A stretch of 57,681 nucleotides of DNA from Hydrogenophilales bacterium 16-61-112 (GCA_002257045.1 NCHD01000030.1:1-57681), one strand, 5' to 3'; positions 1 to 10,300 are shown, numbered from the stretch's first letter. Notes: generated from the sequence alone by a model not told the origin. A program made the numbers and translations.

Positions 1-1203
1 GTCGAGATCGGCTTCGCGTATCCCCAGGCTGTCCTCTTCACTCGGCATGTTGGGATCCTGCACCACGATATCCGGCTCAATGCCCTTGGCCTGGATCGAA
101 CGTCCATTCGGGGTGAAGTAACGCGCAGTGGTGAGCTTGATCGCTGTACCGTTGCCGATCGGCAGAATCGTCTGCACCGACCCCTTGCCGAAAGTGCGGG
201 TGCCCATAACGACCGCGCGCTTGTGATCCTGCAACGCGCCTGCGACGATTTCGGATGCTGAGGCTGAGCCGCTGTTGACCAGCACCACCATCGGCACCTG
301 CTTGACGCCTGCCGGCAGCTTGGCCAGGTAATCAGACTGCATCGGCCGCAGATAAAACTCGCGACTGGCGGTTAAACGCATTTTGGCGTCCTGGGTCCGG
401 CCTTCCGTATACACCACCAGGCTATCGGGTTTGACGAACGCTGCGGTCACCGCTACCGCGCCATTCAAGAGCCCACCCGGATCATTGCGCAAATCCAGGA
501 TCATGCCTTTCAAAGGCGCCTTGTTGTTCTTGTAAAGCGTGTTCAAGGCTTCGACCAGCAACTCGCCGGTGTGCTCCTGAAACTGCGTTACACGGACGTA
601 GCCATAACCGTTTTCCAGCAACTGGAATTTGACGCTGCGAATTTTGATGACGGCGCGGGTCAAGGTCAGCACGATGGGCTTGTCCACCCCCTTGCGTGCA
701 ATCGTCAATTTGATCGTCGAACCCGGCTTGCCGCGCATCCGCTTGACCGCATCATTCAACGACAGACCCTTCACCGGCGTCTCGTCGAGCTTGATGATCA
801 GATCACCGGGTTTGACTCCGGCCTTGAAAGCGGGAGTGTCCTCGATCGGCGAGACCACTTTCACAAAGCCATCCTCCATGCCGACTTCGATGCCGAGGCC
901 TCCAAATTCGCCCTGTGTACCGACCTGCAAGTCCTTGAAGCCCTCGGCGTCAAGATAGGTCGAGTGCGGATCCAGGCCGGTCAGCATGCCGTTGATCGCG
1001 CCGTCGATCAACTTCTTGTCTTCGACCGGCTCGACGTAATCGTTTTTGATGCGGGCAAACACATCGGTAAAGGCGCGCAGTTCTTCAACCGGCAATGCCG
1101 TGGCTGCCTCCTTGTCAGCCATTGCCGACAGGTTGACCGTTAACGCCGCGCCAGCCATCACGCCGGCCAGACCGACGAGTATGAATTTCGCCTTTTGTGT
1201 CAT
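1..1203 (-). CDS. ctpA: Carboxyl-terminal processing protease (S41), partial
   Basis: Periplasmic S41-family serine protease that trims or degrades envelope proteins. The first 401 residues are in the window; the C-terminus lies beyond base 1. An N-terminal hydrophobic signal/anchor covers about residues 5-28, a PDZ domain about 95-175 (motif GGLGIEV at its start), then the protease domain. The motif NSGSASASE places the catalytic Ser near residue 315, and TFGKGSVQ gives Lys340 and Gln344, the same spacing as the Ser-Lys-Gln set of Bacillus CtpB. It starts at ATG 1203, one base after the envC stop, so it is the last visible gene of a gpmI-envC-ctpA operon, an order common in betaproteobacteria. 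Confidence 0.93.
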   Translation of the reverse strand, partial: MTQKAKFILVGLAGVMAGAALTVNLSAMADKEAATALPVEELRAFTDVFARIKNDYVEPVEDKKLIDGAINGMLTGLDPHSTYLDAEGFKDLQVGTQGEFGGLGIEVGMEDGFVKVVSPIEDTPAFKAGVKPGDLIIKLDETPVKGLSLNDAVKRMRGKPGSTIKLTIARKGVDKPIVLTLTRAVIKIRSVKFQLLENGYGYVRVTQFQEHTGELLVEALNTLYKNNKAPLKGMILDLRNDPGGLLNGAVAVTAAFVKPDSLVVYTEGRTQDAKMRLTASREFYLRPMQSDYLAKLPAGVKQVPMVVLVNSGSASASEIVAGALQDHKRAVVMGTRTFGKGSVQTILPIGNGTAIKLTTARYFTPNGRSIQAKGIEPDIVVQDPNMPSEEDSLGIREADLD

Positions 1204-1204
1204 T

Positions 1205-2497
1205 TCACTTCACCCATAAGAGGGGATTAACAGGACGGCTTTGATGCCGCATTTCAAAATACAAACCGATGTCCGGCTGACCGCCGCTATTGCCGACCGA
1301 CGCAATGGCGTCGCCGGTCTGGACGCGCTCGCCCACCTGCTTATACAGACTTTCATTATTGCTGTACAGGCTCATATACCCCTCACCGTGATCGACAATG
1401 ATGAGGTTTCCAAAGCCCCGCAACCACTCGGAAAATACCACCTGACCCGCGGCAATCGCCTTCACTGCCACGCCTTGCCCGGCACGAATGAAAAGCCCTT
1501 TCCAGCTTACCCCACCACCCTCTCTCGGAGCACCAAAACGGTTCATGAGTTCCCCGGCGACGGGCAAACGCAATCGACCCTTGAGACTTGAAAAAGCGCG
1601 CCCCGAATCAAAAGCAACCGGAGTTTCCGTATTGGTCGCAATGCCTCTACGGGGTTGATTGGCTGAATTTCTTTGGATCGCAGGGGATTTTGACGACTTT
1701 TGTGCCTGCCTGGCGGCACGGGCACGCGCGACCTCCCGGGCTGCCTGTTGCGCCATCACACGGTTCAATCTCTGCACCAGGCGGGTCAAGCTGCGTTCAT
1801 CGCGCTTGAGAACAGAAATCTCACGCTGCTGCTGCTGTATTTGTGCCGAGAGCTTGCTCAAAACCTGTTCTCGCGCACGCTTATCGGCCAGCAACTGCTG
1901 GTTTTCGACCGCACGCGCAGCTTGCAGCTGCGACAACTGACTGGTTTTCTGGGCGGCTGCGGCCTGCAACGCGGCCAGTTTTTCCTGCTCGATCCGCAAG
2001 GTCTCGATCTGATCGTGCTGCGCGCGCGAAACATAGGTCAGATATCGCAAATCACGCGCGATCTGGTTGGGATCAGCACCATTCAGCATCAGCTTCAAGG
2101 CATCGCCCTGCCCCCGCTTGTAAGCCGACTTGAGCGCCTGCGCGAGACTGGCTTGCTGCTGACGAATTCGCGCAGCGGTGGCCTCGGCTTGCTGAGTCAA
2201 GGTTTGAAGCTCCCCTTGTGTGCGCTGACGTTCGCCATCCAGTTCTCTCAACTGGCGCACGCTGCTGCTGATCGCACGCTCTGATTGGCGCAATTCATCG
2301 GCCGCTTCCTTGCGGTGCGTCTGCGTTTCCCGGAACGCCTGCTGCAGCGAGGTGAGGCGCTGCTTGAGTGCCTTGAGTTCGGATTGCGAGCGATCGACCT
2401 GGTTGGCACCAACGGCCAAAGGCCAGCAGAGCGCCCACAAGACAAGGGCCTTGCCTGTTGCCGCGAAGAGTTTACTCAAAATGAACCAGAGCTTCAC
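1205..2497 (-). CDS. envC: EnvC-like murein hydrolase activator (LytM/M23 domain)
   Basis: 430-residue exported protein that probably activates N-acetylmuramoyl-L-alanine amidases during cell separation. There is a signal peptide in about the first 32 residues, a long Gln/Arg/Ala-rich coiled coil over about 35-265, a basic linker, and a C-terminal LytM domain from about 310. The zinc-binding residues of active M23 enzymes look replaced (SWKGLFI where H-x(3)-D is expected, LYSN where HxH is expected), the degenerate state typical of EnvC, so it is probably an activator and not a hydrolase. The start used is GTG at 2497, which overlaps the 3' end of gpmI by 26 bases; a TTG at 2479 is an alternative but would cut the signal peptide. 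The stop is one base before ctpA. Confidence 0.88.
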   Translation of the reverse strand: MKLWFILSKLFAATGKALVLWALCWPLAVGANQVDRSQSELKALKQRLTSLQQAFRETQTHRKEAADELRQSERAISSSVRQLRELDGERQRTQGELQTLTQQAEATAARIRQQQASLAQALKSAYKRGQGDALKLMLNGADPNQIARDLRYLTYVSRAQHDQIETLRIEQEKLAALQAAAAQKTSQLSQLQAARAVENQQLLADKRAREQVLSKLSAQIQQQQREISVLKRDERSLTRLVQRLNRVMAQQAAREVARARAARQAQKSSKSPAIQRNSANQPRRGIATNTETPVAFDSGRAFSSLKGRLRLPVAGELMNRFGAPREGGGVSWKGLFIRAGQGVAVKAIAAGQVVFSEWLRGFGNLIIVDHGEGYMSLYSNNESLYKQVGERVQTGDAIASVGNSGGQPDIGLYFEMRHQSRPVNPLLWVK

Positions 2498-4013
2498 CGG
2501 TCATTTCAGCAGGTTGCGGCAAGCCCATCATTTTCAGCAAAGTCGGGCTGACGTCTTCAAGCGCACCGGTTTCAGCCAGGCTGGCGTGACGCCTGCCAAC
2601 GTAAATAAGCGGCACCAGGTTCAGCGTATGTGCCGTGTGTGCCTGGCCTGTAACGGGATCAAGCATCAATTCGGCATTGCCGTGATCTGCCGTCACCAGC
2701 ACTTCGCCGCCGCGCGCGCGCTGCGCCGCGACAACCCTGCCCAGACAGGTGTCAACCGTCTCGATCGCAGCAATGGCCGCTTGCAGATTGCCCGAGTGCC
2801 CGACCATATCCGGATTGGCATAATTGCAGATGATCAGGTCGTATTGCTTGCTCTCGATCGCGGCAACCAGCTTGTCGGTCACCTCGAACGCACTCATCTC
2901 AGGCTTCAGGTCATAGGTGGCCACGTCGGGCGAAGGCACCAGCACACGGTCCTCGCCGGGGAAGGATGCCTCCTCTCCGCCGTTGAAAAAGAACGTAACG
3001 TGCGGATATTTTTCCGTTTCGGCAATACGCAGCTGGCGCAATCCCAGGTTGGCCACATACTCGCCAAGACCGTTTTTGATGCGTTCGGGCGGAAACGCGA
3101 CCGACACCACGAAGTCGTCGCTATAACCAGTCAGGGTGCAATAGGTTGCAAGGCGCGGTGTCACTTCACGCTCGAACTCGCTGAAATCCGGTTCGATGAA
3201 CGGGCGCGATAACTGACGCGCGCGATCGGACCGGAAATTCAAAAAAATCACCGAGTCGCCGTCTTCCATTTTTACCGGCTTGCCATCTGGCGACGCAATG
3301 GCCGTTGCCTTGACGAACTCATCTGACTCGCCGCGCGCATACGCAGCATCGAGCCCTACCTGCGGCGTCTCGGCCAGAAACTCGGCACGCCCCTGGGTCA
3401 GCAGGTCATAGGCTGATTGAACCCGCTGCCAGCGACGGTCACGATCCATTGCAAAATAGCGGCCGATCATCGAGGCGATATGACCAACGCCGACCTGTTC
3501 GATCTTTTCGTTCAGCCGGCGCAAATAGATTTCGGCGCTTTTGGGCGGGGTGTCCCTGCCATCCAGAAACACATGTAGGCAAACCTTGTGCAGCCCTTCA
3601 CGCGCGGCCAGATCGAGCAAGGCATGAAAATGCAGCTCATGGCTGTGCACGCCGCCGTCGGATAGCAAACCCAGCACATGCAAAGTCTTGCTGTTGTCGC
3701 GCGCCAGATGCACCGCGTTCAGCAAAGCGGGATTGGTATAGAAATATCCGGACTCGATGGCGCGATCGATGCGGGTGAACTCCTGGTACACCACGCGTCC
3801 CGCACCGATGTTGAGATGCCCAACTTCGGAATTCCCCATCTGTCCCTTGGGCAGACCCACCTCCGACTCTGATGCGTGAATCAGGGTATGCGGGCTTTCC
3901 TTCCACAGACGGTCGAAATTGGGTTTGCGAGCCTGCGCGACTGCGTTGTCGGCGCGTTCTGCGCGACAACCAAAACCGTCGAGAATAATGAGGAGAACCG
4001 GTGTGGTCTTCAT
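2472..4013 (-). CDS. gpmI: 2,3-bisphosphoglycerate-independent phosphoglycerate mutase
   Basis: Interconverts 3- and 2-phosphoglycerate in glycolysis/gluconeogenesis; cytoplasmic, Mn-dependent alkaline-phosphatase-fold enzyme. The translation opens with VLLIILDGFG (metal Asp), has MGNSEVGH carrying the phospho-Ser near residue 63, FLDGRDTPP, the RSDRARQ substrate motif, and VTADHGNAE near the C-terminus, all family hallmarks. ATG 4013 gives 513 residues, matching the usual 510-515; a TTG seven codons upstream is less likely. It is first in the gpmI-envC-ctpA set and is transcribed away from the ArsR gene at 4202. Confidence 0.95.
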   Translation of the reverse strand: MKTTPVLLIILDGFGCRAERADNAVAQARKPNFDRLWKESPHTLIHASESEVGLPKGQMGNSEVGHLNIGAGRVVYQEFTRIDRAIESGYFYTNPALLNAVHLARDNSKTLHVLGLLSDGGVHSHELHFHALLDLAAREGLHKVCLHVFLDGRDTPPKSAEIYLRRLNEKIEQVGVGHIASMIGRYFAMDRDRRWQRVQSAYDLLTQGRAEFLAETPQVGLDAAYARGESDEFVKATAIASPDGKPVKMEDGDSVIFLNFRSDRARQLSRPFIEPDFSEFEREVTPRLATYCTLTGYSDDFVVSVAFPPERIKNGLGEYVANLGLRQLRIAETEKYPHVTFFFNGGEEASFPGEDRVLVPSPDVATYDLKPEMSAFEVTDKLVAAIESKQYDLIICNYANPDMVGHSGNLQAAIAAIETVDTCLGRVVAAQRARGGEVLVTADHGNAELMLDPVTGQAHTAHTLNLVPLIYVGRRHASLAETGALEDVSPTLLKMMGLPQPAEMTGEALVHFE

Positions 4014-4094
4014 GAAGAAATGTCTATTACCCAATTCGTTTTTGTGGGATTATTTTAATATATGCGTGATTTCTAATCTATAGATGGCCCACCG

Positions 4095-4115
4095 GACCGG
4101 CTCAATTAGCCGGTC
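4095..4115. promoter_or_regulatory. Perfect inverted repeat in gpmI/arsR divergent region
   Basis: The 8-base arms GACCGGCT and AGCCGGTC are separated by CAATT, in the 188-base space between the divergent gpmI and ArsR starts. There is no T-run on either side strong enough to call a terminator, so an operator is possible. The AT-rich stretch at 4047-4082 next to it is a likely promoter region. The function is inferred from position only. Confidence 0.35.
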
Positions 4116-4201
4116 AATATCGGGGGTCTCGCCGCAGAACTTCTCTTGTTTTTCCAGAAAACGCAGCTCTTCAAGAGTACTACACGAACAGGATCAAGGT
4201 A

Positions 4202-4531
4202 ATGGATATGGCAGCTGAGTGGGATGACGTGGATTTGATGGATAAGGATGAGCACATTGAGCAGGCTTCGCGTGCAATGAAGGCCATGTCGCACCCCCTG
4301 CGTTTGAAAATTCTCTGCGTCCTGGGCGACAAGGAAGTCAGCGTGCAGGATATCGTCGACCACGTCGGCACGTCACAAAGCAACATCTCGCAGCACCTTG
4401 CGATCCTGCGCGACAAAGGCGTGCTGCGTACCCGCAAGGATGCCAACCGCGTGTTTTACCGCGTGGGCGACACCCGGACGCTCAAATTGTTGAGCATGAT
4501 GCGGGATGTTTTCTGCGGATTCACCAAGTAA
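4202..4531 (+). CDS. ArsR-family repressor with SqrR/BigR-type cysteine pair
   Basis: 109-residue winged-helix repressor. The core AMSHPLRLKILCVLGD, recognition helix TSQSNISQHLAILRDKGVL and wing RKDANRVFYRV are typical ArsR/SmtB. It has just two cysteines, Cys39 in the helix before the HTH and Cys105 in the last helix (DVFCGF). The 66-residue spacing equals that of the redox pairs known in SqrR (41/107), BigR (42/108) and YgaV, which form a tetrasulfide bridge with persulfides and lose DNA affinity. No metal-binding Cys motif of the classic ArsR type is seen. Start ATG 4202 follows AAGGT; ATG 4208 is an alternative that would shift numbering but not spacing. It probably controls itself and the efflux-rhodanese genes downstream (inference). 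Confidence 0.88.
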   Translation: MDMAAEWDDVDLMDKDEHIEQASRAMKAMSHPLRLKILCVLGDKEVSVQDIVDHVGTSQSNISQHLAILRDKGVLRTRKDANRVFYRVGDTRTLKLLSMMRDVFCGFTK

Positions 4532-4550
4532 ATCTCGCTTGCCCGACGAC

Positions 4551-4590
4551 AGGCCCGGTCACGCGAAAGCGTGCCGGGCCTGTGTGTTTT
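4551..4590 (+). terminator. Intrinsic terminator after the ArsR gene
   Basis: Strong GC hairpin: arms AGGCCCGG-CACGC and GCGTG-CCGGGCCT (one bulged T) around a GAAA loop at 4565-4568, followed by GTGTGTTTTC. It lies 20 bases after the regulator stop, so the ArsR gene is probably a separate transcript from the efflux genes that begin at 4850. Confidence 0.7.
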
Positions 4591-4767
4591 CGGGGCGACT
4601 GAACATGGCGAAACAAACGGTTTTCGCCCATAGAAGCGCTCCACAGAGCCCCAAGCCTGTGTCACCATACAGGCATTCAAAAAGCCCGATCGGCGTCAAT
4701 CGATATGTCTAACCGTTTTATCCGCAACCCGTCCAGCGGCGTTCCTCCCGGGTTATCAGATATTCTT

Positions 4768-4795
4768 TTGGTTGGATAAATTACTTGTATATAAT
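4768..4795 (+). promoter_or_regulatory. Putative promoter of the efflux operon
   Basis: Perfect -10 TATAAT at 4790-4795 with a weak -35 (TTGGTT, 4768-4773) 16 bases upstream, in the only AT-rich stretch of the 318-base gap between the ArsR gene and the TolC-like gene. The word TCTAAT occurs at 4801-4806, just after the -10, and again at 4072-4077 upstream of the ArsR gene, so the two could share an operator. The rest of the gap (4591-4760) holds a short stem GCCTG/CAGGC near 4660 and nothing else recognised. Confidence 0.5.
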
Positions 4796-4849
4796 TAAAA
4801 TCTAATATTTGATGCGATATCACGCGTCCATTCAACCAAAGGGGGTTTG

Positions 4850-6247
4850 ATGCGGACCAAGAAAAGAAAATCTGTCCGGCCAAGCGCGTTCGATTTCCTG
4901 TTTCTGCTGACCCTGGCTACCGCCACGCAGGCCGAAACGCTGGATTTCGCCCAGGCGGTGCAACGCGCACTGTCACAAAACCCGGACATCCTTGTCGCGG
5001 GCACGCAAATCAGCCAGGCGCAAGCTGCCGTGAGGCAGAGCGCGGGCGCGCGGATGCCCAAACTCACCGCTTCGATCAACGTGACCCGCACCGATGACGC
5101 ACTCAATGCCTTCGGCATCAAGCTGTCCCAGCGCAACGCCACGTTCAACGACTTCGGCGCCGCTGAATTCAACCCGGCCAATCCCGGTGTTCTCAGCGTT
5201 GCGCCGCAGGATCTCAATCACCCCGGCTGGGTAAATAATTTCAATACCCGCCTGGAAGCGCAACTGCCGCTCTACAGCGGCGGCATGATCCGGGGCTACG
5301 CCGAACAGGCGCAAGCCTATTTGCGTGCCGCGCGCCAGGGCGATGTGATGGCGCGCCAGCAAGTGATTTTCGATGTGCTGCGCGCTTACGAAGGCGTGCA
5401 TACCGCACGCGCCTACCGGGACGTCGCCATTCAGGGTCGCCTTGCGGCCGAAAACCACGTCAAGACCGTCAACAGCCTGTTCAAGGGCGGGGTGGCGGTA
5501 AAAAGCGATCTGCTGACTGCCCAGGTGCATCTGGAGGACGTCAAGGTCCAGCAGACCCAGGCCGAAAATGCCGTACAGCAAGCGCTCGATCAGCTTCACC
5601 TGTTGCTGGGTATGCCGCTGGCAGCGCCCCTGGACGTAGGCGGCAGCGTCGAGGTGCGTCCACTGGAAGGCAAGCTGGCCGACCACCAGGACGAGGCCCT
5701 CAAATCCAACCCCGGTCTTGCCGCCTTGCGCGGCCAGCTCGACGCGGCGCAGGCCGCCGTGAAAGTGGCGCGCGCCGGCAAATATCCGCAGGCCGGCCTG
5801 ATGGCACGTTTCGATACCAACGACCCCAATCCGGGTTTCGAGGCCCACTCCTATACGGTGGGTGGCCAGCTGTCATGGCAGCTGTTCGACGGCGGCGTTG
5901 CCGACGCGGCCGTCCAGCGCGCCCAGTCCAGTCGCGACGAGCTGGCCGCCCGGCTCAACAAGGCCGAGAACGGCGTTGCCTACCAGGTGGTGGATGCCTG
6001 GCGCCGCGCCGACGAGGCGCAGCGCCGGGTTGCCGCGCGGGAGCTGGCAGTGAACCAGGCCGAGGAAGCGCAGCGCATCGTGGGCAAGCGCTACGCCGGC
6101 GGCGTCACGACCATCACCGAGCTGCTGGCCGCACAGGCGCAGCTGGACAAGACCCGGGCGGACCTAGTGGCGGCCCGTTATGAACTCAAGGTGCAACGCG
6201 CCAACGCCCGGTTGGCGACAGGCCGTTTGCAACCGGACTTACTGTGA
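4850..6247 (+). CDS. TolC-family outer-membrane efflux protein
   Basis: 465-residue outer-membrane channel of a tripartite efflux pump. A basic N-terminus (RTKKRK) and hydrophobic stretch end at ATQA, a plausible signal-peptidase site. Two OEP repeats follow, with the long Ala/Gln-rich helices of TolC and the family-type segments LPLYSGG (first half) and WQLFDGG (second half). ATG 4850 is chosen because GGGGG lies just upstream; the TTG one codon before is unlikely. It is followed after 10 bases by the membrane-fusion lipoprotein and then by the RND pump, so the three should form one envelope-spanning exporter. Confidence 0.9.
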   Translation: MRTKKRKSVRPSAFDFLFLLTLATATQAETLDFAQAVQRALSQNPDILVAGTQISQAQAAVRQSAGARMPKLTASINVTRTDDALNAFGIKLSQRNATFNDFGAAEFNPANPGVLSVAPQDLNHPGWVNNFNTRLEAQLPLYSGGMIRGYAEQAQAYLRAARQGDVMARQQVIFDVLRAYEGVHTARAYRDVAIQGRLAAENHVKTVNSLFKGGVAVKSDLLTAQVHLEDVKVQQTQAENAVQQALDQLHLLLGMPLAAPLDVGGSVEVRPLEGKLADHQDEALKSNPGLAALRGQLDAAQAAVKVARAGKYPQAGLMARFDTNDPNPGFEAHSYTVGGQLSWQLFDGGVADAAVQRAQSSRDELAARLNKAENGVAYQVVDAWRRADEAQRRVAARELAVNQAEEAQRIVGKRYAGGVTTITELLAAQAQLDKTRADLVAARYELKVQRANARLATGRLQPDLL

Positions 6248-6257
6248 GCAATCCGAG

Positions 6258-7361
6258 ATGAAACCTATGGCGAATCCCACACTTTGGCGTATGGCCCTGC
6301 TGGGTCTGGCAGTCAGCTTGACTTCAGCTTGCGGCGACAACGAATCTTCCGGCACGCAGGTTGACGCCGCCACGCGGACTGTTGCGGCTGAGGTGCAGAC
6401 CATACAGCCTGTCCCGCTGAGTTTGCGTGCGGAACTGCCCGGCATGATCGCCTCGGAAGACCAGGTTCAGGTGGCCTCGCGGCTGATGGGTTACATCCGA
6501 GAGATCAAGGTCGAAGAAGGCCAGATGGTCAAGGCAGGGCAACTGCTGTTCGTGATAGACCCCACCGACATTCAGGGACAGATGAGCCAGGCCCGCGCCG
6601 GTCTGGCTCAGGCGGAAGCCGCGCTGACCGACGCCAGGATCGACCATGAGCGATTCGGTACGCTTTATCAAGAAGAAGCCATTCCCAAATTGCAGTGGGA
6701 CAAGGTCCGCCTGCAAAAGCGCGTGGCCGAACAACAGGTGGCGGCAGCCCGCGCCGGCCTGAACCAGGCGAACAGCCAGATGCGCTACGCCTCAGTGGTG
6801 GCGCCGATCAACGGCGTCGTCACGCAAAAGCTGGCCAACGCCGGCGACCTCGCCACGCCCGGCCGACCGGTGCTCATGATCGAAGGCCTGAAAAAACTCC
6901 AGGTGCGCACGCAAGTGGGCAGCGACGTCTACGCCCGCATCAAGGTTGGCGACAAGGTCACCATCGCGGCGGATGCAGACACTGCGCAGATACCGACCGA
7001 AGGCACGATCGCCCAAGTGGTGCCGGTGGCCGATCCGGTCAGCCATACCTATCTGGTGAAAATCGACCTGCCCGCAGGCAGCGGCCTTTCGGGCGGCAAT
7101 TTCGTGCGTGTGGGGTTTGCCGTCGGCAGCCGTGAAGGCATCCGGGTGCCGGAAACAGCATTGGCCGAACGCGCAGGCATCGCCGGCGTGTTCGTAGTCG
7201 ATGCACAGGGCCTCGCACGCTACCGCATGGTGCGCACCGGCACGGCCGATCAGAACGGGGTAGAAATCCAGTCCGGCCTCAACGCGGGCGACAAGGTGGT
7301 CGTGTCCAACGTCGGGCAAGTGGAAAACGGCGACAAGATCAACGGAGGGGCGCATGACTGA
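6258..7361 (+). CDS. RND efflux membrane-fusion lipoprotein (HlyD/AcrA family)
   Basis: 367-residue periplasmic adaptor linking the inner-membrane RND pump to the TolC-like channel. The lipobox LTSAC places lipidated Cys at residue 25. Biotinyl-lipoyl halves surround a short coiled coil (first half GYIREIKVEEGQMVKAGQ, second half VVAPINGVVTQKLANAGD), followed by beta-barrel and membrane-proximal domains. ATG 6258 is preferred over upstream possibilities because it starts just before the lipoprotein signal and after the TolC stop. The 3' end overlaps the RND start by 8 bases, implying translational coupling. Confidence 0.9.
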   Translation: MKPMANPTLWRMALLGLAVSLTSACGDNESSGTQVDAATRTVAAEVQTIQPVPLSLRAELPGMIASEDQVQVASRLMGYIREIKVEEGQMVKAGQLLFVIDPTDIQGQMSQARAGLAQAEAALTDARIDHERFGTLYQEEAIPKLQWDKVRLQKRVAEQQVAAARAGLNQANSQMRYASVVAPINGVVTQKLANAGDLATPGRPVLMIEGLKKLQVRTQVGSDVYARIKVGDKVTIAADADTAQIPTEGTIAQVVPVADPVSHTYLVKIDLPAGSGLSGGNFVRVGFAVGSREGIRVPETALAERAGIAGVFVVDAQGLARYRMVRTGTADQNGVEIQSGLNAGDKVVVSNVGQVENGDKINGGAHD

Positions 7362-10300
7362 GCGCGCCGCCCCGCTCAACATCGCCGGCAAGCTGGCCGG
7401 TATTTTCATTGAATCCAAAATCACCGCCATGATCATGCTGGCGGTGACGCTGGCCGGCATCATGGCGCTGTTCGTCACTCCGCGCGAATACAACCCGCAA
7501 ATCGTGGTACCGGCGGCCAATATCATCGTCGCCAAACCGGGCGCCTCGGCCGAAGAAATCCAGAACCTGGTTGTCAAGCCGCTGGAAGCCATCATGAATG
7601 CGCAGTCCGGCGTGGATCACACGTACGGCTATGCCGCCCCGGATTTCGGCCTGGTGACCGTGCAGTTCAAGGTCGGCGAAGACCAGGAAAGAAGCCTGGT
7701 CAAGCTCTACAACCAGATGATGCAGAACCTCGACCGCATGCCGCAAGGCGCCATGCAGCCGGTGATCAAGCCGATCAACGTCGACGACGTGCCAATCATG
7801 ACGCTGACGCTGTCGTCCACCACCGTCGACGACCATCAGATCCGCCAGGTCGCCACCCGCATGCTGGAACATCTGCGCAATGTGCCCGGCGTGTCGTTCA
7901 CCCAGGTCATAGGCGGCGCGCCGCGCGCGGTCAACGTCCTGGTTTCTCCCGCCCGGCTGGCGGCGGCGGGCATTGCGCTCGACCAGGTGGACAAGATGCT
8001 GCAGGGGCAGAACGTGTCGGCGCCGGTCGGCAAACTGGTCGACAACAACCGGGTCTCGCCGCTGCAGTTGCAGGGCTTTCTCGGCAGCGCCCAGGAAGTC
8101 GGCGACATCATCATCGGCGTGCCCAACGGCCGGCCGGTGTTCCTGAAAGACGTCGCCACCATCACGGACGGCCCGCAGGAAATCGACGAAAGTACGCGCT
8201 TTGCCTACGGCCCCGCCGCGGGCAAGGACGCTGTGCGCGACGAGGCGCCAGCCGTCACCCTGGCGATCGCCAAAAAAGCCGGCACCAACGCGGTGGTGGT
8301 CGCCAACGCCGTGCTGACCAAACTGGAGCAGCTCAAGCGTCAGGCCATCCCTGCCGACATCACGGTGGCGGTGACACGCGACGACGGCGCGCGCGCCGAC
8401 GACGCGGTCAACACTCTGGTCGAGCATCTCGGCATCGCCATCGGTTCTGTGGTGGTGATCCTGGTGTTCTTCCTCGGCTGGCGCGAAGCCGGCATCGTCA
8501 CCCTGACGGTGCCGCTGATTTTGTTCGTGGTGCTGACCATCGGCCTGTTCGCCGGCCAGACCATCAACCGCATCACCCTGTTCGCGCTGATCCTGTCGCT
8601 GGGCCTGCTGGTGGACGCCGCCATCGTGGTGGTGGAAAACATCCACCGCCATCTGCATCACGGCATCGGCAACCGCGATTTCAAGGACGTGGTGATCCAG
8701 GCCACCAATGAAATCGGCAACCCCACCAACATCGCCACCATCGCGGTGATCCTGGCCTTCATCCCGATGGCGTTCGTCACCGGCATGATGGGGCCCTTCA
8801 TGCTGCCGATTCCGTTCAACGTGCCGGTGGCCATGATCGCCTCGCTGCTGTTCGCCTACATCGTGGTGCCGTGGGCGGCCAATCTGTGGCTGCGGAAAAA
8901 AGCCGCGCTGAGCGAGCTGGCGCGCAAGGAAAGCCTCGAAGAATCGGGCGCGCGCAAGACCGATTCGCTGCACCGCGCGTATGTCAAGGTCATCACGCCC
9001 TTCATCGAGCACAGCGGCCGCCGCAACCTGATGTTCCTGGTGGTGCTGGCGCTGCTGGTGGTGGCCATGCTGATGCCGGCCTGGCAATTCATCCGCCCAT
9101 CGGGCATCAACGGGCCGCTGTCAGCGCTGGGGGTGGAACTGAAGATGCTGCCCAACGACAACACCAACACCTTCCTGGTAGAAATTGCCACCCCGGCCGG
9201 CACCACGCTGGAAGAAACCGACCGCGCCGCTCGCGCCGTGGGCGAGGTGCTGGCGAACAACCGCTTCGTCACCAATTACCAGACCTTTCTCGGCATGACC
9301 GCGCCGATCGACTTTGCCGCCCTGGTGCGCGGCGACCTCATCAAGCGCGGCGACAACCTGGCGCAGATCCGGGTCAACCTGGTCGACAAACACGAACGTT
9401 CGACCTCGTCGCACACGATCGTGCAGAATCTCAACGACAGCCTGAAGCCGCTGCGCCAGGCGTTTCCGCAGGCGCGCGTCAAGCTCTACGAGACCCCGCC
9501 CGGTCCGCCGGTGCAGGCGCAGGTGCTGGCCGAGCTGTACGGGCCCGACTACGAAAAACTGCGCAGCGCAGCGCCCGAAGTTCGCCGCGCGTTCGAGTCG
9601 GTCTACGGCATGATCAACACCGACGATTCGGTCACCGCCTCCATGCAGTCCTTCACGGTGCGGGTAGATCGCGAGAAGGCCGCGCTGTCGGGCGTTGTCA
9701 CCGGCCAGGTCGGCAAATTGCTGCGCGACTACGTGTCGGGCCTGACGATCGGTTCGGTGCATGTGGATTCCGCGCGCGACCCGGTCAACATCGTGGTGCG
9801 TCTGCCGCGCACCGAGCGCCAGTCGCCCGAGTCGCTGATGGCGATCCGCGTCACCAACATGACGGGTGGCCAGGTGCCGCTGGGCGCCATCGCCCGGATC
9901 GAGCAGGTGCCCTATGGCAAGCCCATCTACGACCGCGACCAGCATCCCATGGTCATGGTCGGCGGCGAGATGATCACCTCCAGCCCGGTGTATGCCGTTC
10001 TGGCACTGGACAAGATGCTGGATGGCCAGCTGCTGTCCAACGGCGTGCGCTTCAAGACCGGCAACCTCGGCTTCACTCAGGCAACGGCGGACAACGTCGC
10101 CGACACCCACCTGCTGTGGGGCGGCGAAATGCGCCTGACGCTGGACGTGTTCCGCGACCTCGGCTCGGCCTTCATCATCGCCCTGGTGTTCATCTACCTG
10201 CTGCTGGTGGGTTACTACCGGTCCTTCGTCATGCCGATGATCGTGATGGGCGCGATCCCGCTGACCCTGGTGGGTGTCTTCCCCGGCCACTGGGCCACCA

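Noticed and set aside
1205..2497. EnvC-like protein as an active M23 endopeptidase
   Set aside because: The positions of the zinc His/Asp are replaced, so an activator role is more likely.
4653..4675. Possible riboswitch or tRNA-like fold in the arsR/tolC gap
   Set aside because: Only a five-base stem (GCCTG/CAGGC) is present; no tRNA arms or known riboswitch core.
7339..9087. Long minus-strand open frame (582 codons) opposite the RND gene
   Set aside because: His/Gln/Asp/Arg-rich shadow of GC-rich codons; the plus strand encodes a clear RND pump.
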